From contig VXAA01003849.1 of NCBI GenBank assembly GCA_013399115.1, positions 1,380,685 through 1,444,684 of the forward strand: DNA of 64,000 nt, in the 5' to 3' direction. Position 1 is the first letter of the stretch. Every line of letters begins with the position of its first letter. The notes beneath the pieces were generated by a model. The model made no database searches, was not told where the DNA came from, and saw nothing but the letters and a program-made list of their open reading frames with translations. Of this stretch, positions 1 through 10,250 are shown piece by piece. The DNA is from Anseranas semipalmata. Taxonomy: Eukaryota > Chordata > Aves > Anseriformes > Anseranatidae. Position numbers and translations under genes: made by a program.

Positions 1-3000
1 CCTCATCCTGGCTGCTCGCCACTGCCCATACCAGGGGATGCAAAGTGGTGCCCAGCCTGTGATGTGCCGGGGCTGGGGAGACACCCTAAGGGATGCAGCT
101 CTGCTGGCAGGAGATTTTAAGGCTGATATGACACTGCTCAAACTGCACTTCTGTGGTCACAGCTCATTTCACCCACAGACATGGTTTTACTTTGCTACCT
201 TGCTCCTAGCGGATACAGCTCAGCTCTTTTATGCCCTGGAGAAAATATAACCAAATACTAGGATTGAGTGATGGCCCTGCTGAAAACCTGGGTGGAAAAA
301 TCGGTTTCTTTGCAGTACTATTATTATTTTTTTAATGCAAAGTGTAACTTTTTACTTCACTTGTGTATTGTTCAAGCCTTTTTGAAAAGGGTAGATGTCT
401 CAGAAAGATTTTATAAATAAATGTTTCATTTTGAAGCACCTAAGAAAAGGTTTGAATAGTTTAGGAAATTTTAGGTTTTTTTTTTCAGGTTCAGTTTGAA
501 ATCCAATTTCTCTGAAACACCAACAAATGTTAAATTTAGGTTGGAAAACATCACCAACCTTTTACTGCACATTTATGGGCTGAGGCCAAAAATAAAGAAT
601 TTCTCTTCTAACAAGATTTAGCAATGAGAAATGAGAACCTTCTCTTGAAAAGCACAAGTGCCCTCAGGCTTTCAGAGTGGTATTTATCTTGTGGAAAGCT
701 GGTGTTTTGGGCAAATGCAGTTCTGAAACTTCACCCAAATATTGTCCTGATTTGCATAGTTGATTAAGAATCAAATGCCATGATTACCAGCCCCCGAGCT
801 TCCTACACTGCAGCGTGGTGTTACCTCTGCAGGTTCAGTGCCCAAGAGGTCCTAGCAGATCCTTCTGGCCTGGCTGGTGGCTGCTTCTTCCCTGGGAGCT
901 GCTGGGGAGCTGGGAGCTGGTGTGGAGTGGGGCTTGCTCTTGGTGGGATTTTTTCCTCCTGAGAGTCAGGGGATGGTCCCAGCAGCGCATCTGGCTCCGT
1001 TTGGAGGCAAAGCCTGGGGTGCTATTTGTCCCTGCAGCAAGGGACACACAGGTGAGGTACCAGTGCAGTCCAGAGGAGCGGAGCTCCTGGCCCTGGGTAA
1101 CTAGAGAGCATTGTGTGGCACACATAACTCTCTCCAGCGAGCTATCACCTCACTGCACCCTTGCTACTCCTTCTGATAGCGAAGCCTTTTCGGAACAGAG
1201 ATGCTATTGATTTCATCTGTCTTCTCACCTCAGTAATCTGGACACCTTGGACTCATGTAGAAATAAAAACTAAGGTGACTCATTTACTGAATCCCTAATG
1301 CAGGGAGTCAGATGGAAATCAGTTGTTAGCCATTATGCACCGCAGAACAGAGATGTCACGCACGAGCTGTGGAACTCTTCCTAACGAGCCAGCTTACAGC
1401 TCTTGCTCCCCCCACAACTTCCGCATTGAGGGTGAATTGCAGTAATCCCACATTAAGGTGACACAGGTGTGGATTCATTTCCAAAACTGCCTAGTCCCTC
1501 TGGACTCCTTAGTTTAATTTTTTTCCCCCCACTGATGTCAGTACAGCAGCAGATTTAAATGCTGGTACTGCACTGATTAAAATTGTATTCCTAAAATAAC
1601 TTTGTCCTTTGGTATCAGTTTATGAGATGCTTTTGTTTCTTTTTGAATTGTTGGATTTTCAAAGTGAATTCTGAAACAGAAATCGGCTAGTTTCAAAATA
1701 ACTTTTCCCTACCACAGGATGCACTGCCTGCCCTTGGACTGTCCATTTTTTAAAGAAATAGGTACAACCAGTAGTAAGAGAGACCAATATATTCATAAAG
1801 GGGTTGCTGGAGGAGTTGGTTAGTGTTTGCACATCTTTCCCACTTTTCCCATGGAAGTCTGTCTACCCATATATCTAATCTTCTGTGGAAAAATTCTATG
1901 GACCAGTTGTGGTAAGGGTTACCTGTTGACACTGCTAGAGACTAGTGACTTCCATTTTGCTTATGGTGAAAATCTTCGGTGTCCTGAGAAGATAAAGTAG
2001 CACTTTGCTGCTTGCCCTCACCCATCCGTTCGTTGCACTCATGTCTCCTGGTGCTCACCTCCTCCTGATCCCACCCAGCTTGAGCAACCACCCTGCATAC
2101 AGACTCCTCTCCTGATGCATCTCTCACCTCTGGGCTCATTTCTTTTTTTCTGTCTCCTTCTTTTGAGCTACAATGTACTAAACAAACATCATACTCCAGG
2201 TAGCACCTAATATCGATTTCCATAATCTCCTCTTTAATATTCCTCAGGATGCTGAGTAGTCCTTGACTAACAACCATGCATATTAGGAGCTGATTCCTGT
2301 AGAATATAATATCTTGCTTGCTCATCTCCACTTATGATTTAGATTTGCTTTTTGGGTGGCCTGTTTACATAGCTGGTTCAGCTCTTTTCCCTCAGTGTGT
2401 AGAGCTGGATGGTGGCACTTTTCTGTTTCAATGATGACCTTTGCAAAGGAACTGCCCTGGTTCCTTGGTAGCTGGTTCCTTACCACTGAAATGAGCTTGT
2501 CACGGTGCTATGTCTGAAGTCTGCATGACTAAACTGTGTTTCTCTTCATGACCTATATTAGACCTATTTCCATGTCTCACTGTCTTATTTAGATGTTGTG
2601 TACCCCTGAAGGCAATGATTCCTACATCTTCTAGATCAGTGGACCCCTGTCATTTTTCCCCACTATGTGACCATCCAGCTTTTAACTGAAATGAGTAGAA
2701 AGAGTTGTGCAATGTTGTGGATCAACTGTAGGCCACTTGACATGACTTTGCAGAGAATTAGGACTCTTCTGACTATGCTTTGGGAAAAATGGCACAAAGC
2801 ATTAAATAGACCTGCATGAACTCTTTGCACTTTTGGCAGCACCATTTCTTACCTCTGACATGGTCAGGAGCTGCCATCTGCTCTGTCTGATGCTGTTTCC
2901 TGCCAGGTGCCTTGGATGCTTACCTCTGGCTGGACATCTTTGCAGTCAAAGTCCACAGAACATGCTGACTTACAGGCTTACAGACTCACAGTTCAACCAG

Positions 3001-3425
3001 ATAAACATATTTCAAGGAAAGAGAAAAAGAATGCAAAACAGCAAACTTGGATTTTAAAAAATCCGTAAGTTGGAAACTCATAGCAAAAATTGCAAATTCA
3101 TGGCAATTTTTCTCCATAACTCCTTCTCTCCTTTCTTAGCAATTTTATTTCCCTTCCTCTTACAATGGAAAAAGGTAAAAGAAAGAAGGAAGATCTGAAT
3201 AGCAAATGGATTTCTTTTTTTGTATTATTTTTCTGGGGGGGGGACACATTGGAAAAAGTACATAAAGTTTCTGCCAAGATTTACTTATATTTTTAAGAAA
3301 TGCATTTTTTTTTTTCAGTGAGAAATTTGTGACTCCATATTTTTTTTTTTTTTGAATCCTACAAGAGCTACTTTTAGAAAACATTTTGTGTATTTTCAAG
3401 GGAAAAAATGATATTTACCTGCGAC
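1..3425. other. Gene-free unique stretch
   Basis: No gene is recognised here. The first ~120 bases and roughly 800-1140 are GC-richer than the surrounding AT-rich sequence and hold overlapping open frames on both strands up to 131 codons. These frames have no recognisable domain, disagree between strands and are probably chance. There are short homopolymers, including a run of nine G at 3235-3243 and T runs near 3305 and 3345. No repeat family could be assigned. Confidence 0.6.
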
Positions 3426-3628
3426 AGATGTAGCATATGATCAGGACCACGCAGGTCCTGTTGAGTCACCATCCCTGGAGGTATTCAAAAGACATTTAGA
3501 TGTAGAGCTTAGTGTTATGGTTTAGTGGAGGACTTGGTAGCGTTAGGTTATAGGTTGGACTGGGTGATCTTGGAGGTCTTTTCCAACCTAAATGGTTCTG
3601 TGATTCTGTTCTGTGATTCTGTGATAGC
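3426..3628 (+). mobile_element. CR1 LINE, 3' end fragment
   Basis: This is a 5'-truncated CR1 non-LTR retrotransposon. The plus strand first encodes the last ~20 residues of ORF2 (ESPSLEVFKRHLDVELSVMV, then TAG). The typical CR1 3' UTR follows, with 'ggttggactgggtgatct' and 'ggtcttttccaaccta'. It ends in short imperfect copies of the terminal octamer family (gttctgtg / attctgtg). CR1 elements normally end in such octamers rather than poly(A). The copy is diverged only moderately and is certainly inactive because nearly all of the element is missing. The 5' limit is approximate. Confidence 0.93.
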
Positions 3629-4825
3629 TCTTTTTAACTTAGAGGTCAGGCCTCAGCTGTGTCTGTGCTGATCTAACAGTGGAAATCTCACACTTTCCAT
3701 GGTGAGAGGAAAGTCTGTAACAGACCTTACAGAGGACAGGAGGTACCTGTATTTCCCATTTTCACTTTAAATAACATAAAACTGTAAAATATGGAATTAT
3801 TATCTGAAGAAAATGCCAAGATTTATCAATGAGAGACAATACTGATATCTTCTCAGCTAATGATAGCTACATGTATGCCAGCTGGGTGAAGGCTCCTCTA
3901 GCTGGGGCTAATGGATTTGCCTGACCTGCAGACCCACTGGCACAAGAAAAAGGGAACCCTTGGTGTGACAGTTTGCATAAAAACTGTAAGTTTTGTGTAG
4001 TGATTTGTCCTAGGAACAGATTTTATATGCATATGAACTATAACAGACAGGCAGGATTAGTGGGATTTGACCAAATGCTGAGATATTTAGGCTCTGAGTG
4101 GGTTTCTTAGGGGCACCTGTATTCATCCTTACATTCATCTTTATGTCCTTCAACCGCTTCGGAAATCTGATTTTGATACACCCATTGCAACCTTGTGGGC
4201 ACGTTGCAGGAGCCCTCTTCTCTCTCATCCAGATCAGAATGAGAGGTGGGAAAGGAAAGGTCACTGTGGTGCAGGGCTCTCCTGGCATGAAGACGACCGT
4301 GTCGTTAATGTTAGTGTGGCTTACTTAGTGTCTGCGGGTGTACCTGCAAAAATACATCACAGGTGATGTTGAGATTGGTGGCTCCTTTGTTGCAGAGTAG
4401 GAAAAGACCTACTCAAGCAATGTTTTCTGACTCAATATTCAGACCAGGAGAATGAATTGCTTTTATGGCTGCTCCTGCAGGTCAGCCCAGCAGAGCTCCA
4501 CCACAGGTATATCCCACCACAAATATTGCTGGAGGATTACAGACAAATTCATCCTCAAGGATAACGAAGTGCTGAGCAGGTTGTGGGGGACACAACATTT
4601 GCTTTTGTGGTGAAATGCTTCTGAGACAGGCTTGGAGTGAACAAACCTACCATGATCCCCCCAGGCCTAAGGAAGGATGAGACCTCAGCATTATCATCAG
4701 TGCAAAGAAGTATGATATTAATACTGTTATCGTGTTGATTTGAAAAAAGCCCTTGTCCGGAGTGTGCCAATTCCCTGATCTGTTTGCACTCACTTCATAA
4801 TAAGGTGAAGCTCCAGGTGTAAGCA

Positions 4826-4880
4826 TATTATTATTGTTACTATTATTGCTACTACAACTATTACTATTATTATTATTAAT
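4826..4880. repeat. Imperfect (ATT)n microsatellite
   Basis: About 55 bases of degenerate ATT/ACT triplets, the longest pure block being (ATT)5 near the right end. The interruptions suggest an old, stable repeat. No host function is implied. Confidence 0.85.
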
Positions 4881-6349
4881 GTGACTGAACTCTAAAATGA
4901 TTGTATGGTCCTATGTGAGCCTTAGGATGCAAAGACAGAATGGATTGTCTCTTAATTTTAATGTATGGTGGAAAGTTCTAGTTTCTTTTCATTGTTTTAC
5001 CTTTTTTTTTTTTAATACAGTGAAATTAAATGCAAAAACCTCATAGCACAGCGTTAAGGAAAAAATTAATTGAGCAAAAGTCGGCAAATGCAGAATTATG
5101 GTTTCCCCAGCAACTGTAATGAAGGCAGAGAACACATATATACGCTGGTGTTCGAGTTAACGCCGCACGCTGCCCGGAATACAAATCCAAACTGTGTTCA
5201 AGGGGCTGAGTGATGATTACTGCGAGAACCATAACTTTACATTTCCTGACTTTTTGCAATTAAAATCTCAACCTGGATGATGCATTAGCATAGGCTTTGC
5301 ATTTAATTTGCTATTTTCTTTAGAATGTATGTGTGTGTTGATTATGTTTGAACATTTCTTACCTTTTCATCTCATTTATTCTTTTGTAAGGGAAAAATCA
5401 GGGGAAAAACCATTTACCACATCAGCTCCCTTCTTCTCCTTCACTGGCTGGGGGGAAGAGGGAGGTGAGGAAAGAACAAAAACCTTAGTGCAAGCACTGC
5501 AATTAATAGTATTTTTAGCTCTAAGAAGCATTTATTGATGAATGTAAATTCATTTCTCTGCTTTTCTGTTAATATTTGTATCGAGACTGGCCAATCTGTA
5601 CAGAGAGTGGTCTCTTTCAGACTTTTAACCCATACAGAGTTGAGACAAACATCATTTACACAGCCTTTCTGTGCCAGAAGCAAGTCTGAGAAGATCTTTG
5701 GTGGCTCCAAGCTCCCAGACTTTTTAACCAACAGCCATTAAAGTTCAGGACTCAGTTCTGAAGCACTTCCAGCTGTGTGAAGTCCCAATGGCTTGAAAAG
5801 CTCAAACTTGTGAACACTTGAACGTGTGCTTTTTTGTACGATCTCACCAGACTCTCTGTTACGCTGCCGTAACTCCTCAACCACAGGGGGATTTAATGGT
5901 CGGAAGGGTGCTTCCCACCCTGGCTAGCTGACGTATGGCTGAAATCAGACAGAATTCCTCAAGTGATGGTGGGATTTCAATGTTTTCCTCTTATTGCCAT
6001 CTGTCCAGAGGGAAAGACAAGTTCTCCCGCACCCTGCTGGAGAGGAGCCTTGGGGCATGGAGGTGGCATCATCTTGGGAGCATGGGCAGCCCCATGGGCA
6101 GAGCCCAGGGACCAGCCTTTGGATTTTCCACACCCGCTCCATAGAGAAGCTTGACCTCTTCAACACTGCCCTGCCCAGCAGCAGTCACTTGCGCCAGATG
6201 GTTTTCAGTCTTTGGACCTAATGACAGATCAGCAAGAAGGAAAGGTTGCAGTATAGCCTTTTTATTTTTTTCTTCCATTTATTGTTAATGCGGTAATACT
6301 TTTGTTCAACCTTTGCTTTTGTTCTTTTGTATTTTAACCTTTCCTAGTG

Positions 6350-6353
<4 letters not shown>

Positions 6354-6384
<31 letters not shown>
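6354..6384. repeat. Poly(T) run of 31 bases
   Basis: An uninterrupted T31 homopolymer. A minus-strand retroposed copy would show such a run on the plus strand, followed to the right by the complement of a polyadenylation signal. No TTTATT lies in the next ~40 bases, so retroposition is not supported and a simple homopolymer is the better reading. Confidence 0.9.
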
Positions 6385-6387
<3 letters not shown>

Positions 6388-7559
6388 TTGTGTTCAACCA
6401 TTTCGTGATTGTGACTTCTTCCTATAATTAACTCTATTCCCTTTGTTCTGGGCCTTGTGCTTTTATATCCCACTCCCCATAGAGCCATCAAATTTCTTTT
6501 AACCTAAAGGCCCTCTGCCACCAAGGGTAAATCAGCCTTGTCTAAGCTCATTCACTTGAGCCCACCAAAGAGAGATTCCCCTCCCTTTCTGTCCATCCTC
6601 ATATGAGCTCATGTCCGTGTAAAGATGTCAGGCATCAAAGTTCAAAGAGAAAATAGCTTGGCACACGTTTTCCAGATGCTGTCAGACTGTTGCTTAGGCT
6701 CTGAAGGAATTAAATTATGTGAGTACTCATGTTGCTGTCAGAGGCTTGATGCCTTCCAAGAACAGACACTGTTATCTTTAAACATATCTAGTATGCCTGA
6801 AAATACTAGCACAAAGTTCTACCTCATTGATCAATTTACCAAAAATGCAGCAAAATGTGAAAGCTTAGGACTGTTAATTAAAGGTGTTTTTTTTAGGATG
6901 GATATGTACCAAAAGGTGTGAATCTAGCCTATTTGTATTAGGATTTGCAGAATTCTAGAAAAACAGAGGTGACCTAGAGCAACATGGATTAAAACACTAA
7001 ATAGAATGGCTTCTGTAAAGGCAATGTTTACTCTTATAGTGTCCTTTTATAGGTGAAATGTTTACTTTTTATTTTGACGTAGTGGATTTTGTAAAACTTC
7101 ACATGTCATTCCTAGGACAAATAGCAGACAGACCGAATTCATTTTGTTAAAACCTTTACTACATCCCGTTGGCAAACTGTGTTTTGTCAAAGTCTTTTGT
7201 TCATAATGTTCACAAACGACATTTCATCACATTTTTTGTCAACAGAATGTAATTTTATTCCAATCATTCTGTCAACAAAGAGAAATACCATAAAACCACT
7301 TTGCTCACAAACATAAATTATATGTAGATTTTGTTTGTGGAAGAAATGGAAGTATCAAAACTTTTTCCGGGGAGACAATGAAGACAGATCACATTCATTC
7401 TGTGGACAAAATATTAATGTTGCAGGCAGCAGTTGGTAATTTCTAGGCTAGCTGGAGGGCAGAGCATGCATGAAATTCATGGTGAAGCAAAGGAGGAACA
7501 TATGAATGTGCTCATTCTGGAGCATGTCCTAATTTGGAGCATTGGGAAAGAATGTCTTT

Positions 7560-7597
7560 TACTGAAGTCAGTGGGCTTTAGATTAGGCCTTTAAAGT
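7560..7597 (+). repeat. Relic of a common amniote repeat (short)
   Basis: The stretch 'tgaagtcagtgggcttta' followed by 'gattaggccttta' resembles the 'tgaagtcaatgggctttggatcaggcccta' motif that recurs in old interspersed, often palindromic, repeats of turtles, crocodilians and birds. I do not know the formal family name. The match is short, so this is tentative. Confidence 0.4.
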
Positions 7598-7777
7598 GCC
7601 AGATGAAATTTACGGCATTATATACATGGAAAGCAGGGAACTCATTCTCAGCTCCTTTTCCTGGGATGCCACCGGGGCTACTGTAGGGCATCTCACACGG
7701 TATGGGGTAGCTATGTTTAGGCAACAGAACTGAGCACCCGGTCTGCTCTTTCACTTACTATGTGATGTCCTGATAAG

Positions 7778-7894
7778 TTTTCCTTTCCTTTCCTTTCCTT
7801 TCCTTTCCTTTCCTTTCCTTTCCTTTCCTTTCCTTTCCTTTCCTTTCCTTTCCTTTCCTTTCCTTTCCTTTCCTTTCCTTTCCTTTCCTTTCCC
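7778..7894. repeat. (TTTCC)23 pyrimidine microsatellite
   Basis: About 117 bases of perfect TTTCC pentamers on the plus strand (GGAAA on the minus strand). The purity implies recent expansion and a length that probably varies between individuals. The minus strand translates as repeated KERKG, which is an artefact and not a protein. Homopurine/homopyrimidine mirror symmetry makes triplex DNA formation possible. Confidence 0.98.
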
Positions 7895-8489
7895 TAAATA
7901 ACTGCTTTCTTGCACAGCATAGGTAATGTGTTAGTTTCAAGATACATACTTTTAAAGTTGCTATTCACAGTGCAGGGTTGTTGCTCAAGAGATTACGTAC
8001 TCTAGCACAATACAAGAAAAAGATCTGTGTATTTTAGAGTGATTGCAAGTCACTTTCCATTTTACCCATTACAGTATATGAGCAACCTCTCCCTTTTCTT
8101 CATCTTTCAATGTAGTAGCCTAAACATAGCAAAATAGGCATCTCAAATAATTGTTGGATTTGAAGTGTTTGGCTCACATCTATATATGCTGCTGGTCAAA
8201 AGCACCTGTACAGAATATAGATTTTGCTCAGATGCATCTGGGGAATGTACATTCTTTTTTAAGCTACTACCTTTTCAAGAATGTAGCCTCCCAATCAGGA
8301 AACGAAAGTAATACTGCAGTGTTGACTCCTCACAACACAAATGGTCAGTAGCAAATAGCCAGCATAGACAAATGATAGAAAAAAACCTCATCATCTAAGA
8401 AATGATTGTGTCAATGATTTCTGGAAAATTATAAGCAACCATCATTGTTTTTCCTCTGTTAAACTGATAGCAAATTGAGGACAAAGCTC

Positions 8490-8675
8490 AAGTCCTGGAT
8501 AGGGCTGGACTTGGAGATCCTTAATTTAATTTGCCAGCTCTGCCACTGATCCGCTGGGTAACTTTGGAGAAATTGCTTCATCTTTCTATGCATGAAGGTT
8601 CCATCTATAAAAAAGAGGTAAAGGTTCATTATATTTCTGTAGTGCTTAATACCTGTGTGAGAAATGCTGCGGGGA
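8490..8675 (+). mobile_element. MIR-like CORE-SINE relic
   Basis: The segment 'ccagctctgccactgatc', then 'cgctgggtaactttggaga' and 'ttccatctataaaaaagagg' follows the order of the MIR body: ggctctgccacttactagctgtgtgaccttggg..., then cctcagtttcctcatctgtaaaatgg. MIR is a tRNA-derived SINE family of great age, present in low numbers in sauropsid genomes. Divergence is high, as expected, and the ends are approximate. It lies directly upstream of an L2-like fragment. L2 is the LINE thought to have mobilised MIR. Confidence 0.7.
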
Positions 8676-8854
8676 AACTCAGTTTTGAATAAACGACCAT
8701 CTCTTTGTCTGTCTTTCATGCTCTAGCTTGTCCCCTTTCTCCCCTGTACAGAGGGTGACTGCTCAAGGCTGACGGACCTTTCTCCAAGTGGTCTCAGAGA
8801 CTGGTCCCTCCTCCTTTTGTATGTGAGCAAGAGCAGGCTGATGCTCCTGCTCCT

Positions 8855-9350
8855 CTTGTCTTGACTACTGCAGACTACTCTATATCTAGCTCTATCTATA
8901 CTCTACATCTATCTATATATTAGCCTTTCCAATTTCTCAGCTTATTCCTTGAGGTGATCCAAAACACTGCTGCCAAAACCTTGCCCATGTTCCCCCCATG
9001 ACTCAGCTCTGACTCAAACTTGTATCTGAACATCACCTTCCAGCCTCCCGGCGTGCCGTTTTCTGATCTCTGCTTCTCCTCGGCTCAACTTATCAGCAGT
9101 GCCAAATGTTCTGCCAGCGTGGCTTATCGTGTGGCTTATCTCTACCGCTCACTGCTCCCTTCAACTCCTCCTCCTCTCCCAAGCTTGCACCTCCTTTCCC
9201 AGCCCCTGTGGCTGGGATGCTGGAGTGAATGCTGTTATGCTCCACTGCTTCTTCAAGCCTGTCTCCCTCAAGTATCTTTTCAGCCTGACTTTGACTGTAT
9301 TCATGCCTTGATGTTGAAAATGTTGCATAATAACAATAATAATAAGCTTC
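8855..9350 (+). mobile_element. L2-clade LINE relic, reverse transcriptase C-terminal part
   Basis: Frame-broken translation gives SCLDYCRLLY near 8858-8888 and LEVIQNTAAKTLP near 8950-8988. These correspond to the conserved 'LDYCNSLL ... LQxVQNTAARL' block downstream of the reverse transcriptase core in L2/CR1-L3-type elements. The spacing is altered by a degenerate CTAT-rich insertion at about 8880-8925. The right end carries a small AAT-rich tail (9330-9347), like the 3' end of these elements. The copy has several stops and frameshifts and is dead. The family name is a judgement from memory of the consensus. Confidence 0.6.
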
Positions 9351-10212
9351 TAGTAATCCTGCTTTTGGAGCCACACTGATTTTGACAGAGCCTCTGTAAC
9401 CCTATTGTTTCTGTAGCTGGCATCAAGTAATATGTTGCAGAAGGGAAGAAAATCATTCTTTGCTTGTAGCTCTCTGTATGCAGTGTTTTGCACTAGAACA
9501 GTTTGTACTTCATTGTAACATCCCGTGACTTCTGTAACTCTGAATGCATAAGCACAAATGTTGACTCAGTTAAGTTTAATAGACTTTCTGTGTATGGGCT
9601 TAAAAGAGAATAGGAGGAAGAGATGAACAGCTAATTTCTGAATGCTCAACAGCGCTGTAAAAGCAACTTGTTGAGACACACCAAGGAGTGTCGCAACTTC
9701 TCAAGGTTCTCGAAAGAGCAGGTGCAGACTATTTGGATCTTGCTTGTAAAGAGAAATTTTTAGAGGAATGGAAAATACAACTCTTGGCACCTTGTATTTG
9801 GGAACTACATTAAGTTTTAACACAAGAAAAAGGTTTTAAGTTGACAATAATTAAAAAGTTACAGTGATTAAATTCAAGCACGCAAACTCACAGATCATTT
9901 TTTTAAAGCTTCCAATAAGATTATTTTCATGCCACTTTTTAAATACATTTCAAATGCATTTTTTATCCGTGTGAAAGTCTGTCCCAGAAAAATAGGGACA
10001 GAAAAATAGGGTATGTCAGTTCATGGGCTTTTATCACCGAGAACGGTGCTTTGGAGAAAGTACAAGTATACATTCAGTCTTAAGCAGTGATATAATATAT
10101 TATCTCCTTTCAGAAGTCAACTGGAAGTCAGAAAAGAGATAAATTAATAATTACAAATACTGCATAATTGCACATAAAGTTCAGTAGCCTTGCATTAATT
10201 GAAAACCCAAGC

Positions 10213-10250
10213 CCTCATGAGATCAATGGGAATTTGCTGTTGACCTTAGC
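10213..10250 (+). repeat. Relic of a common amniote repeat (short)
   Basis: 'gagatcaatgggaatttg' followed by 'ctgttgacctt' resembles the 'gaagtcaatgggagttttgccattgacttca' segment seen repeatedly in old sauropsid interspersed repeats. The arms are partly inverted copies of each other. It is a short match and no family name is assigned. Confidence 0.35.

Larger units (their letters stand above)
3629..7558. other. Gene-free unique stretch
   Basis: No gene is recognised. The stretch is AT-rich and contains an ATT-rich simple repeat near 4.83-4.88 kb, a small CpG cluster at 5142-5177, a moderately GC-rich patch around 5.9-6.2 kb with overlapping chance frames on both strands, and a 31-base T run at 6354-6384. 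The frames around 6 kb lie in all phases on both strands and show no domain, so they are not called as genes. Confidence 0.55.

Noticed and set aside
5140..5185. tRNA-like T-loop word 'gttcgagtt' near a CpG cluster
   Set aside because: No A box at the right distance and no acceptor stem pairing. It is not a tRNA gene.
6306..6491. Poly(T) tract as the poly(A) tail of a minus-strand processed pseudogene
   Set aside because: No complement of AATAAA lies near the tract, and the sequence to its right shows no gene-like frame or target-site duplication.
7758..7940. Minus-strand 60-codon frame with KERKG repeats
   Set aside because: It is a translated (TTTCC)23 microsatellite.
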